Shown here: positions 33,439 through 41,728 of the stretch, in pieces | Position numbering within the stretch: the stretch's first letter is position 1 | How the letters are laid out: each line of letters opens with the position of its first letter | Origin: an uncultured Roseateles sp. | GTDB taxonomy: Bacteria > Pseudomonadota > Gammaproteobacteria > Burkholderiales > Burkholderiaceae | Length of the DNA stretch: 44,401 nucleotides | NCBI GenBank assembly: GCA_946886855.1 | Contig: CAMPJJ010000041.1 | Location: forward strand, 1 to 44,401 | Direction: 5' to 3' | Made by a program: the position numbers and the translations under genes | Notes under the pieces: model-generated | Seen by the model: the letters and a program-made list of their open reading frames with translations, nothing else | Told to the model about the DNA's origin: nothing | Databases searched by the model: none

Positions 33439-34023
33439 ATGCCCAAGATTCGCCGATTAACTCCGATCTTGCCGACGGGCATCGTCCCGCATCCCCGCTA
33501 TGGCTCGCGTCCCATCGCCTCAGGGGCGGTGATCTTGGAGGATGAGATTCGCTTCGGCTTCTGGGGGCTCGGCAATGCGGTGATCTTTCCAGAGACGGTG
33601 CTCATCGCGGACACGAGCAAACAGAACTACGCGGTCTACCCACGTCGCTACTACGTGGACATCCTGCGGGACTGCCGTGAATGCGGGCGGCCGTTCCTGT
33701 TCTTCGCGCAGGAGCAGAGGTACTGGTTCGAAGAACTGCAGTTCTTCGTCGATGCGGATTGCGTCCATTGCTCCGAATGCCGCGCTCGGAAGCATGAAGC
33801 CAAGACGCAGCTGGCCCGGTTCTCCGCAGCGATGAAGGAGACGAACCTGAGTCGCAAGGACCTGATGACCTTGATCGACGACGCGGCGGATCTTCTGCAA
33901 GCCGGCGTCGTTTCCAATCTGTCGAAGCTGGGTGCGCTCAAGAACCGTGCGCTCCGGGAATGCGGCGAGTACCCCGGCACTTCGCGCCTTGCGCAGGCTC
34001 TCGGCGAAGCGCATCGAGACTGA
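33439..34023 (+). CDS. Zinc-ribbon protein, unknown function
   Basis: Predicted 194 residues. A central probable zinc ribbon runs DCRECGRPFLFFAQEQRYWFEELQFFVDADCVHCSECR, with Cys79 and Cys82 pairing with Cys108 and Cys111 or 114, as in the zf-trcl family. The N-terminal 70 residues look like a small beta domain (IASGAVILEDEIRFGFWG). The C-terminal 70 are helical. No enzyme activity can be named. No clear Shine-Dalgarno precedes the ATG. It lies between the truncated and intact copies of the oxidoreductase 3' end, so it may have arrived with the rearrangement. Confidence 0.68.
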   Translation: MPKIRRLTPILPTGIVPHPRYGSRPIASGAVILEDEIRFGFWGLGNAVIFPETVLIADTSKQNYAVYPRRYYVDILRDCRECGRPFLFFAQEQRYWFEELQFFVDADCVHCSECRARKHEAKTQLARFSAAMKETNLSRKDLMTLIDDAADLLQAGVVSNLSKLGALKNRALRECGEYPGTSRLAQALGEAHRD

Positions 34024-34101
34024 CGGGCGCTTACGAAGTGCGGGGCCGCCGCACGAGCGGCTCAATTGGTGAGAAGGCTTCTGATTGATTGACCGTAGAC
34101 G

Positions 34102-34734
34102 TCAGTTCATCTCGTCCGACGAGATCCAACGGGCCCCTGGTTTGGATTCGATGACCGCCCTGAGCAAGGCCGCGGCGATGCTGCTCGCCGGATTGATGCG
34201 CAAGCGTTTCGGCAGGACCGGCTTCAGGACACGGATCAGCGCCATCGCTGCATGTTCGGCGCGCCTGGTCTCATTTCGCTCTCCGCCGATCAGACTGGGC
34301 CTGCAGATCGTCAGGGATCGGAACCCGATGGCCTGGAGGTCCCTTTCCGCTTCGCCCTTGGTCCTCGTATAGAAAAACCTGGAATCGGCCGACGCGCCCA
34401 CGGCGCTCACGATCGCGAAGGTCTCGACGCCCGCGGCATGCGCGGCCTTGCCGAACGCGACGGGGAGTTCGTGGTCGACATGCCGGAACGCCTCTTTCGA
34501 TCCGGCATTGGCCAAAGTCGTGCCCAGCGCGCAGATCACCGCCTGTGGCCCGTAAGACGCCAGCATCGGAAGGAAGTCATCGAGTCGCGGGCAGACAGGA
34601 TTCACCAGCTTGTCGGCCGGCGGCAACGGCTTGCGAGTCGGCGCGATCACTTCGGAAATCGCGTCGCTGGCCAGAGCGAGCTGCAGCGCCTGGCTTCCTA
34701 CCAGGCCCGACGCTCCGAGCAGCAGCAGTTTCAT
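34102..34734 (-). CDS. NAD(P)-binding oxidoreductase, HTATIP2/atypical SDR type
   Basis: Predicted 210 residues. The N-terminus MKLLLLGASGLVGSQALQLAL is a Rossmann GxxGxxG nucleotide site. AVICALGTTLANAGSKEAFRHVDHELPVAFGKAAHAAGVETFAIVSAVGASADSRFFYTRTKGEAERDL contains the YxxxK-like FYTRTKGE expected of atypical SDRs of the HTATIP2/TIP30 group. A family member of this size commonly follows a SRPBCC gene, as here. The reading frame is open all the way back into that upstream gene because of a frameshift there, so a fused product is conceivable; the ATG at 34732-34734 is the natural start. Confidence 0.85.
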   Translation of the reverse strand: MKLLLLGASGLVGSQALQLALASDAISEVIAPTRKPLPPADKLVNPVCPRLDDFLPMLASYGPQAVICALGTTLANAGSKEAFRHVDHELPVAFGKAAHAAGVETFAIVSAVGASADSRFFYTRTKGEAERDLQAIGFRSLTICRPSLIGGERNETRRAEHAAMALIRVLKPVLPKRLRINPASSIAAALLRAVIESKPGARWISSDEMN

Positions 34735-34777
34735 CGTCGAATCTCCTCCAACCGGTCGAAGCGATCCTCGGATGTTC

Positions 34778-35268
34778 TCAGGCGTTTGCCTTCTGCCATC
34801 GTTCGATCTCTTCGCGATGGCGCTGAATGTACGCTTGAAGCCTCCCGAAGCGCCGCCGCGTCTGCCAATCAAGATCCGCACGACGATCGGCTCAAGCGGC
34901 CATCGGATCCATGAGGGGCCGACCTCGAACCTGTAGGTGTAGATCAAGCACGAGGGGTCCGGACCGTCGCCGCGGTGCTGCATCGAAGCGACCCAGCGGG
35001 TGAACGGGAACGAGTGGCCCACCATGGCGGCCGCAGCGACGTTCGGCCGGTCGAAGGACGCGAATCTCGTCGTCATGGACAGTGGACGCAGCATGCCGCT
35101 GCCGTCGCTCTCCGTGACGGCGCCGACGAAGGGGCAGGGCGCTCCGCCTTGCACCCGCGTGCCGCGGACCAATGAGTCCCACTTCAGGCGCCAATGGCGT
35201 AAGTGGAAGGCATCGAAGACGACTTCCGTCGGCGCCGGCATGCCGAACTCAAGCCGCCAATGCGCCAT
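34778..35268 (-). pseudogene. SRPBCC family gene with a C-terminal frameshift
   Basis: The start MAHWRLEFGMPAPTEVVFDAFHLRHWRLKWDSLV and the body through YRFEVGPSWIRWPLEPIVVRI are a normal SRPBCC protein of about 160 residues. Near 34871 the frame changes: one missing base between ATC TT and GAT TGG destroys the expected FDWQTRRRF. In the other frame the true tail reads DWQTRRRFGRLQAYIQRHRE and continues to a TGA at 34778-34780. As sequenced, translation instead runs on in frame into the oxidoreductase. A GTG at 35275-35277 is an alternative start. A sequencing error would have the same look. Confidence 0.75.
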
Positions 35269-35309
35269 CGAGCTCACCGCTTCTCATTGCAACTGATCAT
35301 TCACTGGGC

Positions 35310-35729
35310 GACAGCCGGGCCAGGCTTGAAGCCCGGAAGGCGGCCCGATCGCTGGCCGACGCCCTCCACCAGTGGTTGCGGCAGCAACGCCAGCGTGTGC
35401 CGGATGGCTCAGCCACCGCCCGGGCCATCGACTACAGCCCCAAGCGCTGGGCGGCATTGACCTGCTACCTCGATGACGAAGACCTGCCCATCGACCACAA
35501 GTGGGTGGAGAACCGCATCCGGCCCATTGCGCTGGGGCGGCAGAACTGGCTCTTCGCCGGCAGCCTGCGCGCGGGCAAACGGGCTGCGGCGGTGATGAGC
35601 CTCATTCAATCGGCCACGCTCAACGGACTTGATCCTTATGCCTACCCGCGCGATGTATTGGAGCGGCTGCCGACGCAGGCGGCCAACCGGATCGACGAAC
35701 TCCTGCCGCATCGCTGGCGACCCCATTAG
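35310..35729 (+). mobile_element. Truncated IS66-family transposase, C-terminal remnant
   Basis: About 139 codons match the C-terminus of IS66 TnpC: LADALHQWLRQQRQRVPDGSATARAIDYSPKRWAALTCYLDDEDLPIDHKWVENRIRPIALGRQNWLFAGSLRAGKRAAAVMSLIQSATLNGLDPYAYPRD, ending PTQAANRIDELLPHRW. The upstream three-quarters, including the first two acidic catalytic residues and the accessory genes tnpA and tnpB, is missing; only the terminal acidic residue region VENRIRP survives. It abuts the 5' end of the SRPBCC gene, so it may have removed that gene's promoter. No terminal inverted repeat is visible. Confidence 0.9.
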
Positions 35730-35745
35730 CCGGCTGAGCTGGGAC

Positions 35746-36069
35746 CTACGTTGCCGAAGCGCGCGCTGCCTTCAGCAGTGGGAGGACCTCATGGAAGTTG
35801 CGAATGAGGTCGGCTTCGCTCCATACGGGATACGGAAAGCGGACCTGAAAGACACCCCAGCGCCCTGAACTAGGTCCGTCAATGCGCTTCATGTCCGGAC
35901 CGGTGCTCTCCCAAGCCAACCCTGCTTGATGGCCTTGCGGGTCCGCGACAAACAGATCACCGTTGACCTTCGGCCATGGGCCCGGCCAAGGAATTCCGAT
36001 GTAGCCGAGCACCCAGCCATCGCACTCCGACGCGGGGATTAGCTTCGCTGTGTCGTAGGTCTGATCCAT
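35746..36069 (-). CDS. Small soluble protein, unknown function
   Basis: Predicted 107 residues, start placed at the ATG before DQTYDTAKLIPASE; an upstream ATG at 36111 would add 14 residues. It is Trp-, Gly- and Pro-rich (GYIGIPWPGPWPKVNGDLFVADPQGHQAGLAWES) with a charged helical tail (SEADLIRNFHEVLPLLKAARAS). It has no signal peptide and no family I recognise. Its size and isolation inside a rearranged segment would fit an immunity or cargo protein, but nothing in the sequence shows it. It is convergent with the IS66 remnant. Confidence 0.58.
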   Translation of the reverse strand: MDQTYDTAKLIPASECDGWVLGYIGIPWPGPWPKVNGDLFVADPQGHQAGLAWESTGPDMKRIDGPSSGRWGVFQVRFPYPVWSEADLIRNFHEVLPLLKAARASAT

Positions 36070-36309
36070 CGTTGTTGAAGTCCACGTGGCGTGCGCCTGC
36101 CAGCGCGTCACGACTTTATGCCCAAGCCGCCTCCCGCATGCGTGCTACATACGGATGGGTTCTCCGGACGGATACCCCGCGGCGGCGTTAGCCATGTCGT
36201 AGGACTGATTCTGGAATGGCTCGCCCCCGATGTCTTCTTCGATTCGATGGAAGGCCGGGCCTACGGGGGACGACGACGGGGTCACCCCCGCTATCCAGAC
36301 CGATCGGCT

Positions 36310-36807
36310 TCAGCCCAGCAGGGCGTCCAGTTCGGACCACAACGGATCGCAGAGCCCCGGCCGATAGGCGGCCTGCCGGAACGTCGGATGCTCGCCGCGG
36401 TACACCTGCAGCATGCGCGCGTTGTCGTCCTTCACGGAGGCTCTGACGTTGGCGAGCCGATCGGCTGCCTTCACGATCAACGCGAGTTCCAGAGGTCCGC
36501 TGACCTGGGCCAGCTTCGCATAGGCGGCCGCCTTGCGTTCCTTGCGGTTGGCGCCGGGCTGATCGGTGAGCAGCGCCACGCAGGCCGCGATGTGCGGACC
36601 AAATCGATCGGCCACGTCCGTCAGGGTCACCGACGTGTCTTCCACGGTGTCGTGGAGGTACGCGGCGACGACCGCGGCTTCGCCAAAAGGCTCGGCGATC
36701 AAGGCCACCGCGTCCAGGTGGTGCACGTAGGGGTGCTCTCCATACATCTGTTCGCCGTGCGCGGCAACGGCGAAGGCGCGGGCTTGATCTTGGAGGGCGG
36801 TGGTCAT
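36310..36807 (-). CDS. MESH1-like HD-domain hydrolase
   Basis: Predicted 165 residues. The HD-type metal site reads HPYVHHLDAVA with His29, AAYLHDTVEDTSV with His52-Asp53 and Glu56-Asp57, and VKAADRLANVRAS with Asp116. These are the positions of the RelA/SpoT hydrolase and MESH1 small alarmone hydrolases that remove the 3' pyrophosphate of ppGpp (MESH1 also acts on NADPH). No synthetase domain is present. Activity on ppGpp is inferred from these motifs only. An alternative GTG start lies two codons upstream. It is not in an evident operon. Confidence 0.78.
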   Translation of the reverse strand: MTTALQDQARAFAVAAHGEQMYGEHPYVHHLDAVALIAEPFGEAAVVAAYLHDTVEDTSVTLTDVADRFGPHIAACVALLTDQPGANRKERKAAAYAKLAQVSGPLELALIVKAADRLANVRASVKDDNARMLQVYRGEHPTFRQAAYRPGLCDPLWSELDALLG

Positions 36808-37049
36808 TGTCACCAGTATGCGCGATGGGTTCGATCAGTGATGCCACCTCTAAGATCGCGCGATTCGAAGAAGGGGCGATGACGCCCGACATGTCATGGT
36901 TCGCGACTCAACCTGAAGATTGGCGGGATCCACATGCGGGCCAACCTGGCCGATCCCGCACGGGCTGTGCAACATCCGTATAGCTCCGATGGCTGCATCG
37001 ACCGGACGTACGTGTTCTTTGACCCGAAATCAGCGACTCATAATCCCGC

Positions 37050-37550
37050 ATGAAACTGCTCGTCGCAATTCACTTCGATGGCGCGGAGGCGACTGCCGCC
37101 GCTGTGGCGTTCGACGCCTGGGACGCCGCGGAAGCGACCAAGACCTACGTCTCGCGCATCGCCCACGTCGAGAAGGCCGTGCGCGGCGAGCTCGACCTGC
37201 GGGAACTGCCCTGCTTGATGCAGCTGCTGCGCGAGCACAGTCTGGAACCCGAGCTCATCCTGATCGACGGCTTCGTCCATCTGGATGCCGACGATACGCC
37301 GGGCCTCGGCCAACACCTGTATCACGCGCTGGGCGGCGGCGTACCCGTCGTCGGCGTGTCGAAGAAGGGCCTGCCGGGTCTGCCGTCGCAATTCGAGGTG
37401 ATGCGGGAAGAGGAAACGCCGCCGCTATTCGTGACCTGCGCCGGCATCGACATCGGCGCAGCCAAGGTGCGGCTGCGTTCCATGCACGGCCGCAAGCGCT
37501 TGCCCACGCTGATGAAGCTCGCTGCCCGGCTTGCGAAGAACGGTGAGTGA
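37050..37550 (+). CDS. Endonuclease V-like protein, short form
   Basis: Predicted 166 residues against about 220 for E. coli Nfi. The conserved catalytic positions can be matched: Asp10 in AIHFDGAE, Glu52 in DLRELPCLMQLL, Asp73 in LILIDGFVHL, and Lys105/106 in PVVGVSKKGL. GLGQHLYHALGG corresponds to the usual GLASHLG segment. Endonuclease V cleaves near deoxyinosine in DNA or inosine in RNA. The protein lacks roughly the first 30 residues and part of the C-terminus of the bacterial enzyme, so function may be altered. There is no good ribosome-binding site before the ATG. Confidence 0.74.
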   Translation: MKLLVAIHFDGAEATAAAVAFDAWDAAEATKTYVSRIAHVEKAVRGELDLRELPCLMQLLREHSLEPELILIDGFVHLDADDTPGLGQHLYHALGGGVPVVGVSKKGLPGLPSQFEVMREEETPPLFVTCAGIDIGAAKVRLRSMHGRKRLPTLMKLAARLAKNGE

Positions 37551-37571
37551 CACCCGAAGACAACTGCGGTC

Positions 37572-37991
37572 TCAATCCCTGCAGTAGCCTTCCCCCGTGT
37601 GAACCGTCAAGCACTTCGTCTTGCCCGCGAGCCACTTCATCCCTGTGGCGTCGCCATCCGTGGCCTTGATCGACTCCTTCTTGCCGTCCCGCTCGAAATG
37701 CACGGCGCCCTCCTGCCCGATGCCTTTGAACGTCCGTTCGGCATCCAGGTCCTTGATGCGGACGTCATAGCTGCCATTGCCGGTGGCGTCCAGCTGCAGA
37801 TAGGTGCCTTCCGGCCCGTTCCAGCGGCCGAGCCAAGCCTGTCCGGGGTCAGTCGTTGACACCGCGGAGGTAGACGCCGGTGGCGTCGATGACGCTGGCG
37901 GCGAGGCTGCCGGTGTGGTCGAGGTGCCCGCGCCGTCGCAGGCGGCCAGGACGACGGACAACAGGGAGATCGAGACTGCAGCCAATTTCAT
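37572..37991 (-). CDS. Lipoprotein, unknown function
   Basis: Predicted 139 residues. The N-terminus MKLAAVSISLLSVVLAAC has a textbook lipobox (LAAC). It is followed by a Ser/Thr/Pro/Ala-rich linker of about 30 residues and a small globular domain (AWLGRWNGPEGTYLQLDATGNGSYDVRIKDLD), whose strands and GRW motif recall lipocalin-like or META-type periplasmic domains without a clear match. AAGGA lies 8 bases before the ATG; a longer frame from 38030 would place polar residues before the signal and is rejected. It is divergent from the tautomerase gene. Confidence 0.8.
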   Translation of the reverse strand: MKLAAVSISLLSVVLAACDGAGTSTTPAASPPASSTPPASTSAVSTTDPGQAWLGRWNGPEGTYLQLDATGNGSYDVRIKDLDAERTFKGIGQEGAVHFERDGKKESIKATDGDATGMKWLAGKTKCLTVHTGEGYCRD

Positions 37992-38101
37992 GGAGATCCT
38001 TTCAGCTTTGCACGAAGACGCGTCTGTCATGCGAGCAAGCGAGGTGCCCAGCCAGACGTCGATGCCGACCCCCCTATCATTGGCGCAACTGGAGACCCGT
38101 C

Positions 38102-38464
38102 TTGCCCCATTTCATCCTTCATCACAGCGCCAACCTCGCCGAGCTCGACGTGAGCCGCTGCCTCACTGCCGTGAACACCGCGCTGGCCGAGTCGGGACAC
38201 TTCGATGAAATCGACATCAAGAGCCGCGCGTTCAAGGCGGACGACTTCCTGGTCGGCGTGGACGCACACAGTCGCGCGTTCGTCGCCGGCACGCTGTCCG
38301 TGCTGACGGGGCGCAACGACGACATGCGGCGCGAGATGGGCGCGATCGCACTGAAGGCGCTGACGTCCTGCGTCCCCGCCACACCGGGACTGCATGTCCA
38401 GGTGTCGGTCGAGGTCGTCGAGATCCAGCGCGAGACCTACGCCAAGACCATCATCGGTGGGTGA
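38102..38464 (+). CDS. 5-carboxymethyl-2-hydroxymuconate delta-isomerase family tautomerase
   Basis: Predicted 120 residues. The start is a TTG at 38102, supported by GGAG 7 bases upstream and by the family N-terminus M-PHFILHHSANL, where Pro after the initiator Met is the catalytic base of the tautomerase superfamily. The following FDEIDIKSRAFKADDFLVG and HVQVSVEVVEIQRETYAKTII match CHMI (HpaF). HpaF works in homoprotocatechuate degradation, but no other hpa gene is visible here, so the substrate is uncertain. Frames reaching further upstream are artefacts. Confidence 0.85.
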   Translation: MPHFILHHSANLAELDVSRCLTAVNTALAESGHFDEIDIKSRAFKADDFLVGVDAHSRAFVAGTLSVLTGRNDDMRREMGAIALKALTSCVPATPGLHVQVSVEVVEIQRETYAKTIIGG

Positions 38465-38473
38465 TCCGCAGCC

Positions 38474-38746
38474 ATGATGAAACTCTCCCCCGTCAAGATC
38501 GTCGCCGGCCTCGCCGCCGTCACCCTGGCCATCGGCGGACTGTTCTTCGCCTCCGAAGCGCGCCAGGGTGTGGTCAACATGTTCTCCGTCATCCGCCTGA
38601 GCTCGCCGGCGAAGCACCCGCAAGCGGCCCGTCCGGCCGATGTCGGAGCCATCGCCTCCGGCGTGCGCGTCATCCCCATCGGCGTGTCTCCCCAGCCGAG
38701 CCCGACCGCGGCCTCGGCCAACGCAGGGCGGTCGGACGGCCGTTGA
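38474..38746 (+). CDS. Small single-span membrane protein, unknown function
   Basis: Predicted 90 residues. Two tandem Met codons, then MKLSPVKIVAGLAAVTLAIGGLFFASEA, a signal anchor, followed by a Pro/Ala/Ser-rich polar tail. There is no recognised domain. The stop TGA overlaps the next ATG (TGATG), so the two products are likely coupled. It follows the tautomerase gene by 9 bases and may belong to the same transcript. Confidence 0.6.
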   Translation: MMKLSPVKIVAGLAAVTLAIGGLFFASEARQGVVNMFSVIRLSSPAKHPQAARPADVGAIASGVRVIPIGVSPQPSPTAASANAGRSDGR

Positions 38747-39282
38747 TGCAGGCGCCCCGTCGTTTCGACGACGCCCTGATGGGGCCTCCCGGCGCGCCCG
38801 ACGCAGCCGGCGCGTCCGACAAGCCCGTCGCGGTCGATGCCGCCTTGCTGGCGGTGCTTCGAGCCTGGTGCGAGGGCGGCGCCTTCCCGCAGATGACCGA
38901 GCCGCTGCGCGTGGCCAGCATCGCGCCGAACGACGGTCTGGACGGTGTTGCCCGCGAGCTGGACGGCAGCCATGAGCTGGTGCGGCTGGGCCGCTGGCGA
39001 GGCCTGGGATGGCGCCTGCAGCTCCTGTGGCGAGAGTCCGTGACGTCGCGTGGCGCTCAAGCCCGCGATCCCTGGGATTGCGGTTGGTGGCGCGAGGGGC
39101 CCTTGGGTCCCGCCGAGGCGTTCCGACCGCGCCGGGCCACGCTGTTGATGTTGCGCGAACCGGACCCGGCCGTCGCCACCGCGCTGCTGTCCACGCTGCG
39201 CGCGAACAGCCCGACCTATGCGAAGCCGGTGCGCGTGCTGGTGGTGTCCGCCAAGGTCATCGCTGACATCGAGCGCCTGTAG
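38746..39282 (+). CDS. Soluble protein, unknown function
   Basis: Predicted 178 residues. It starts inside the stop codon of the preceding small membrane protein. The sequence is Trp- and Arg-rich (WRGLGWRLQLLWRESVTSRGAQARDPWDCGWWREGPLGPAEAFRPRRATLLMLREPD) with a C-terminal segment PVRVLVVSAKVIADIERL that looks like a short alpha/beta end. There is no signal peptide and no family I recognise. The two genes together may make a small membrane-associated complex; that is inferred only from their coupling. Confidence 0.65.
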   Translation: MQAPRRFDDALMGPPGAPDAAGASDKPVAVDAALLAVLRAWCEGGAFPQMTEPLRVASIAPNDGLDGVARELDGSHELVRLGRWRGLGWRLQLLWRESVTSRGAQARDPWDCGWWREGPLGPAEAFRPRRATLLMLREPDPAVATALLSTLRANSPTYAKPVRVLVVSAKVIADIERL

Positions 39283-39311
39283 TCGATCAACGACGAGGCG
39301 CTTCCGCCATG

Positions 39312-39339
39312 AAAAACGGGCGCCCGTCGGGGCGCCCGT
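39312..39339 (-). terminator. Rho-independent terminator of fusA
   Basis: ACGGGCGCCC (39316-39325) and GGGCGCCCGT (39330-39339) pair perfectly around a GTCG loop. Read on the minus strand the stem is followed by a T run (A run 39312-39316 on plus). It starts 22 bases after the fusA stop. It also lies just past the opposite gene's stop and may act weakly on that strand (TT only). Confidence 0.9.
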
Positions 39340-39360
39340 TTGAGCGGGTCAGCGCAAGGC

Positions 39361-41463
39361 TTACTTGGCCCGCGCCGTCATGATCGCGTCCGCCACGTTC
39401 TTCGGCGCCTCGCTGTAGTGCTTGAACTCCATCGTGTAGGTCGCGCGGCCTTGCGTGGCCGAACGCAGCGAGGTCGAGTAGCCGAACATCTCCGACAGCG
39501 GAACTTCCGCCTTGATGATCTTGCCGCCGCCGACCATGTCGTCCATGCCCTGCACCATGCCGCGGCGGCTGGACAGGTCGCCCATCACCGTGCCGGCATA
39601 GTCCTCCGGCGTCTCGACCTCCACGGCCATCATCGGCTCCAGGATCACCGGGCTCGCGCGCCGGCAGGCTTCCTTGAAGCCCAGCGATGCCGCCATCTTG
39701 AACGCGTTCTCGTTCGAGTCCACGTCGTGGTACGAGCCGAAGGTCAGCGTGACCTTCACGTCCACCACCGGATACCCCGCCAGCACGCCGTTGGGCAGGC
39801 TGTCGATCACGCCTTTCTCGACCGCCGGGATGAACTCGCGCGGCACCACGCCGCCCTTGATCGCGTCGACGAACTCGAAGCCCTTGCCCGGCTCCTGCGG
39901 CGCCAGCGAGAACACCACGTGCCCGTACTGGCCCTTGCCGCCGGACTGGCGCACGAACTTGCCTTCCACGTCCGTCACCGCCTTGCGCACCGTCTCGCGA
40001 TACGCCACCTGCGGCTTGCCGACGTTGGCCTCGACGCTGAACTCGCGCTTCATCCGGTCCACGATGATTTCCAGATGGAGCTCGCCCATGCCGGAAATGA
40101 TGGTCTGGCCCGACTCCTCGTCCGTGCGAACGCGGAAGGACGGATCCTCGGCCGCCAGGCGCCCGAGGGCGATGCCCATCTTCTCCTGGTCCGCCTTGGT
40201 CTTGGGCTCCACCGCCTGCGAGATCACCGGCTCCGGGAAGATCATCCGCTCCAGCGTGATGATGGCCTCCGGATCGCACAGGGTCTCGCCGGTCGTGACG
40301 TCCTTGAGGCCCACGCAGGCGGCAATGTCCCCGGCCAGGATCTCCTTGATCTCCTCGCGCTGGTTGGCGTGCATCTGCAGGATCCGGCCGATGCGCTCCT
40401 TCTTGCCGCGCGTCGGGTTGTAGACCGAGTCGCCCGATTTCAGGATGCCCGAATACACCCGCACGAAGGTCAGCTGACCCACATACGGATCGGTCATCAG
40501 CTTGAAGGCGAGGGCGCTGAACTTCTCGTTGTCGTCGGCGGCGCGGGTCGTGTCCTGCTCGTCGTCGTCCGTGCCGTGCACCGGCGGGATGTCCACCGGC
40601 GAGGGCATGAAGTCGATCACCGCGTCCAGCATGCGCTGCACGCCCTTGTTCTTGAACGCCGTGCCGCACAGCATCGGCTGGATCTCGCCGGCGATCGTGC
40701 GCTTGCGGATCGCGCGCCGGATCTCGTCCTCGGACAGTTCGCCGGTCTCGAGGTACTTGTTCATCAGCTCCTCGTCGGCCTCGGCCGCGGCCTCGACCAT
40801 CTTCTCGCGCCACTCGTCGGCCTGCGCCTTCAGCTCGGGCGGGATCTCCTGGTAATCGAAGGTCATGCCCTGCGTGGCGTCGTGCCACAGGATGGCCTTC
40901 ATCTTCAGCAGGTCGATCACGCCCTTGAAGTGCTCCTCGGCGCCGATCGGCAGCACCACCGGCACCGGGTTGGCCTTGAGCCGGTCCACCATCATCTGGC
41001 GCACGCGGTAGAAGTCCGCGCCGACACGGTCCATCTTGTTCACGAAGGCAAGACGCGGCACCTTGTACTTGTTGGCCTGGCGCCAGACGGTCTCCGACTG
41101 CGGCTGCACGCCGCCGACCGAGTCGTACACCATCACGGCGCCGTCGAGCACCCGCATGGAACGCTCCACCTCGATGGTGAAGTCCACGTGCCCGGGGGTG
41201 TCGATGATGTTGATGCGGTGCTCGGGGTAGGAACGGTCCATGCCCTTCCAGAAACAGGTGGTCGCCGCGGAGGTGATCGTGATGCCGCGCTCCTGCTCCT
41301 GCGCCATCCAGTCCATCGTCGCGGCGCCGTCATGCACTTCGCCGATCTTGTGATTGACCCCGGTGTAGAACAGGATGCGCTCCGTCGTCGTCGTCTTGCC
41401 GGCGTCGATGTGCGCCGAGATGCCGATGTTGCGGTAGAGCTCGATGGGGGTCTTGCGGGACAT
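39361..41463 (-). CDS. fusA: Elongation factor G
   Basis: Predicted 700 residues, the typical length. It is the translocation GTPase of the ribosome. P-loop AHIDAGKT with TTTERIL lies near residues 17-24, the switch [10 protein letters not shown] and G4 NKMD follow, then domains II-V, including the tip region [19 protein letters not shown]. The start at [15 protein letters not shown] is the standard one; frame continuation upstream is noise. There is no rpsL, rpsG or tuf beside it, unlike the classic str operon, so this is probably a second or relocated fusA. It ends in a strong terminator. Confidence 0.96.
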   Translation of the reverse strand: MSRKTPIELYRNIGISAHIDAGKTTTTERILFYTGVNHKIGEVHDGAATMDWMAQEQERGITITSAATTCFWKGMDRSYPEHRINIIDTPGHVDFTIEVERSMRVLDGAVMVYDSVGGVQPQSETVWRQANKYKVPRLAFVNKMDRVGADFYRVRQMMVDRLKANPVPVVLPIGAEEHFKGVIDLLKMKAILWHDATQGMTFDYQEIPPELKAQADEWREKMVEAAAEADEELMNKYLETGELSEDEIRRAIRKRTIAGEIQPMLCGTAFKNKGVQRMLDAVIDFMPSPVDIPPVHGTDDDEQDTTRAADDNEKFSALAFKLMTDPYVGQLTFVRVYSGILKSGDSVYNPTRGKKERIGRILQMHANQREEIKEILAGDIAACVGLKDVTTGETLCDPEAIITLERMIFPEPVISQAVEPKTKADQEKMGIALGRLAAEDPSFRVRTDEESGQTIISGMGELHLEIIVDRMKREFSVEANVGKPQVAYRETVRKAVTDVEGKFVRQSGGKGQYGHVVFSLAPQEPGKGFEFVDAIKGGVVPREFIPAVEKGVIDSLPNGVLAGYPVVDVKVTLTFGSYHDVDSNENAFKMAASLGFKEACRRASPVILEPMMAVEVETPEDYAGTVMGDLSSRRGMVQGMDDMVGGGKIIKAEVPLSEMFGYSTSLRSATQGRATYTMEFKHYSEAPKNVADAIMTARAK

Positions 41464-41728
41464 GGTGGTCTCCAGTGGCAATGAACGATCCGCGTGCGCC
41501 CGCTTCATCAGGGCGTCCGCCGGATCCGAGAACCGACCAATGTAGCGACAAGCCATGACCCCTGCCATCCGCCGATCGGAAGAGCCCAGCGCCACAGGGG
41601 AGGGAAGGCGTCGCGCAACCCCCCACAAATGGGGGGCAAGAAAACGGGCGAATGATGGAATTTGCGCGCAATTACGTCGCGGGACGTCGATACATTCCGT
41701 CACTCGAAGAACGTTCCAGGGAGTTGGT

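Noticed and set aside
34741..34936. Separate plus-strand gene over the frameshift region
   Set aside because: It is antisense to the SRPBCC tail, and its composition is explained by that gene.
36814..37049. Possible gene in front of the endonuclease V homologue
   Set aside because: No frame with a credible start and composition; only short opposite-strand shadows are seen.
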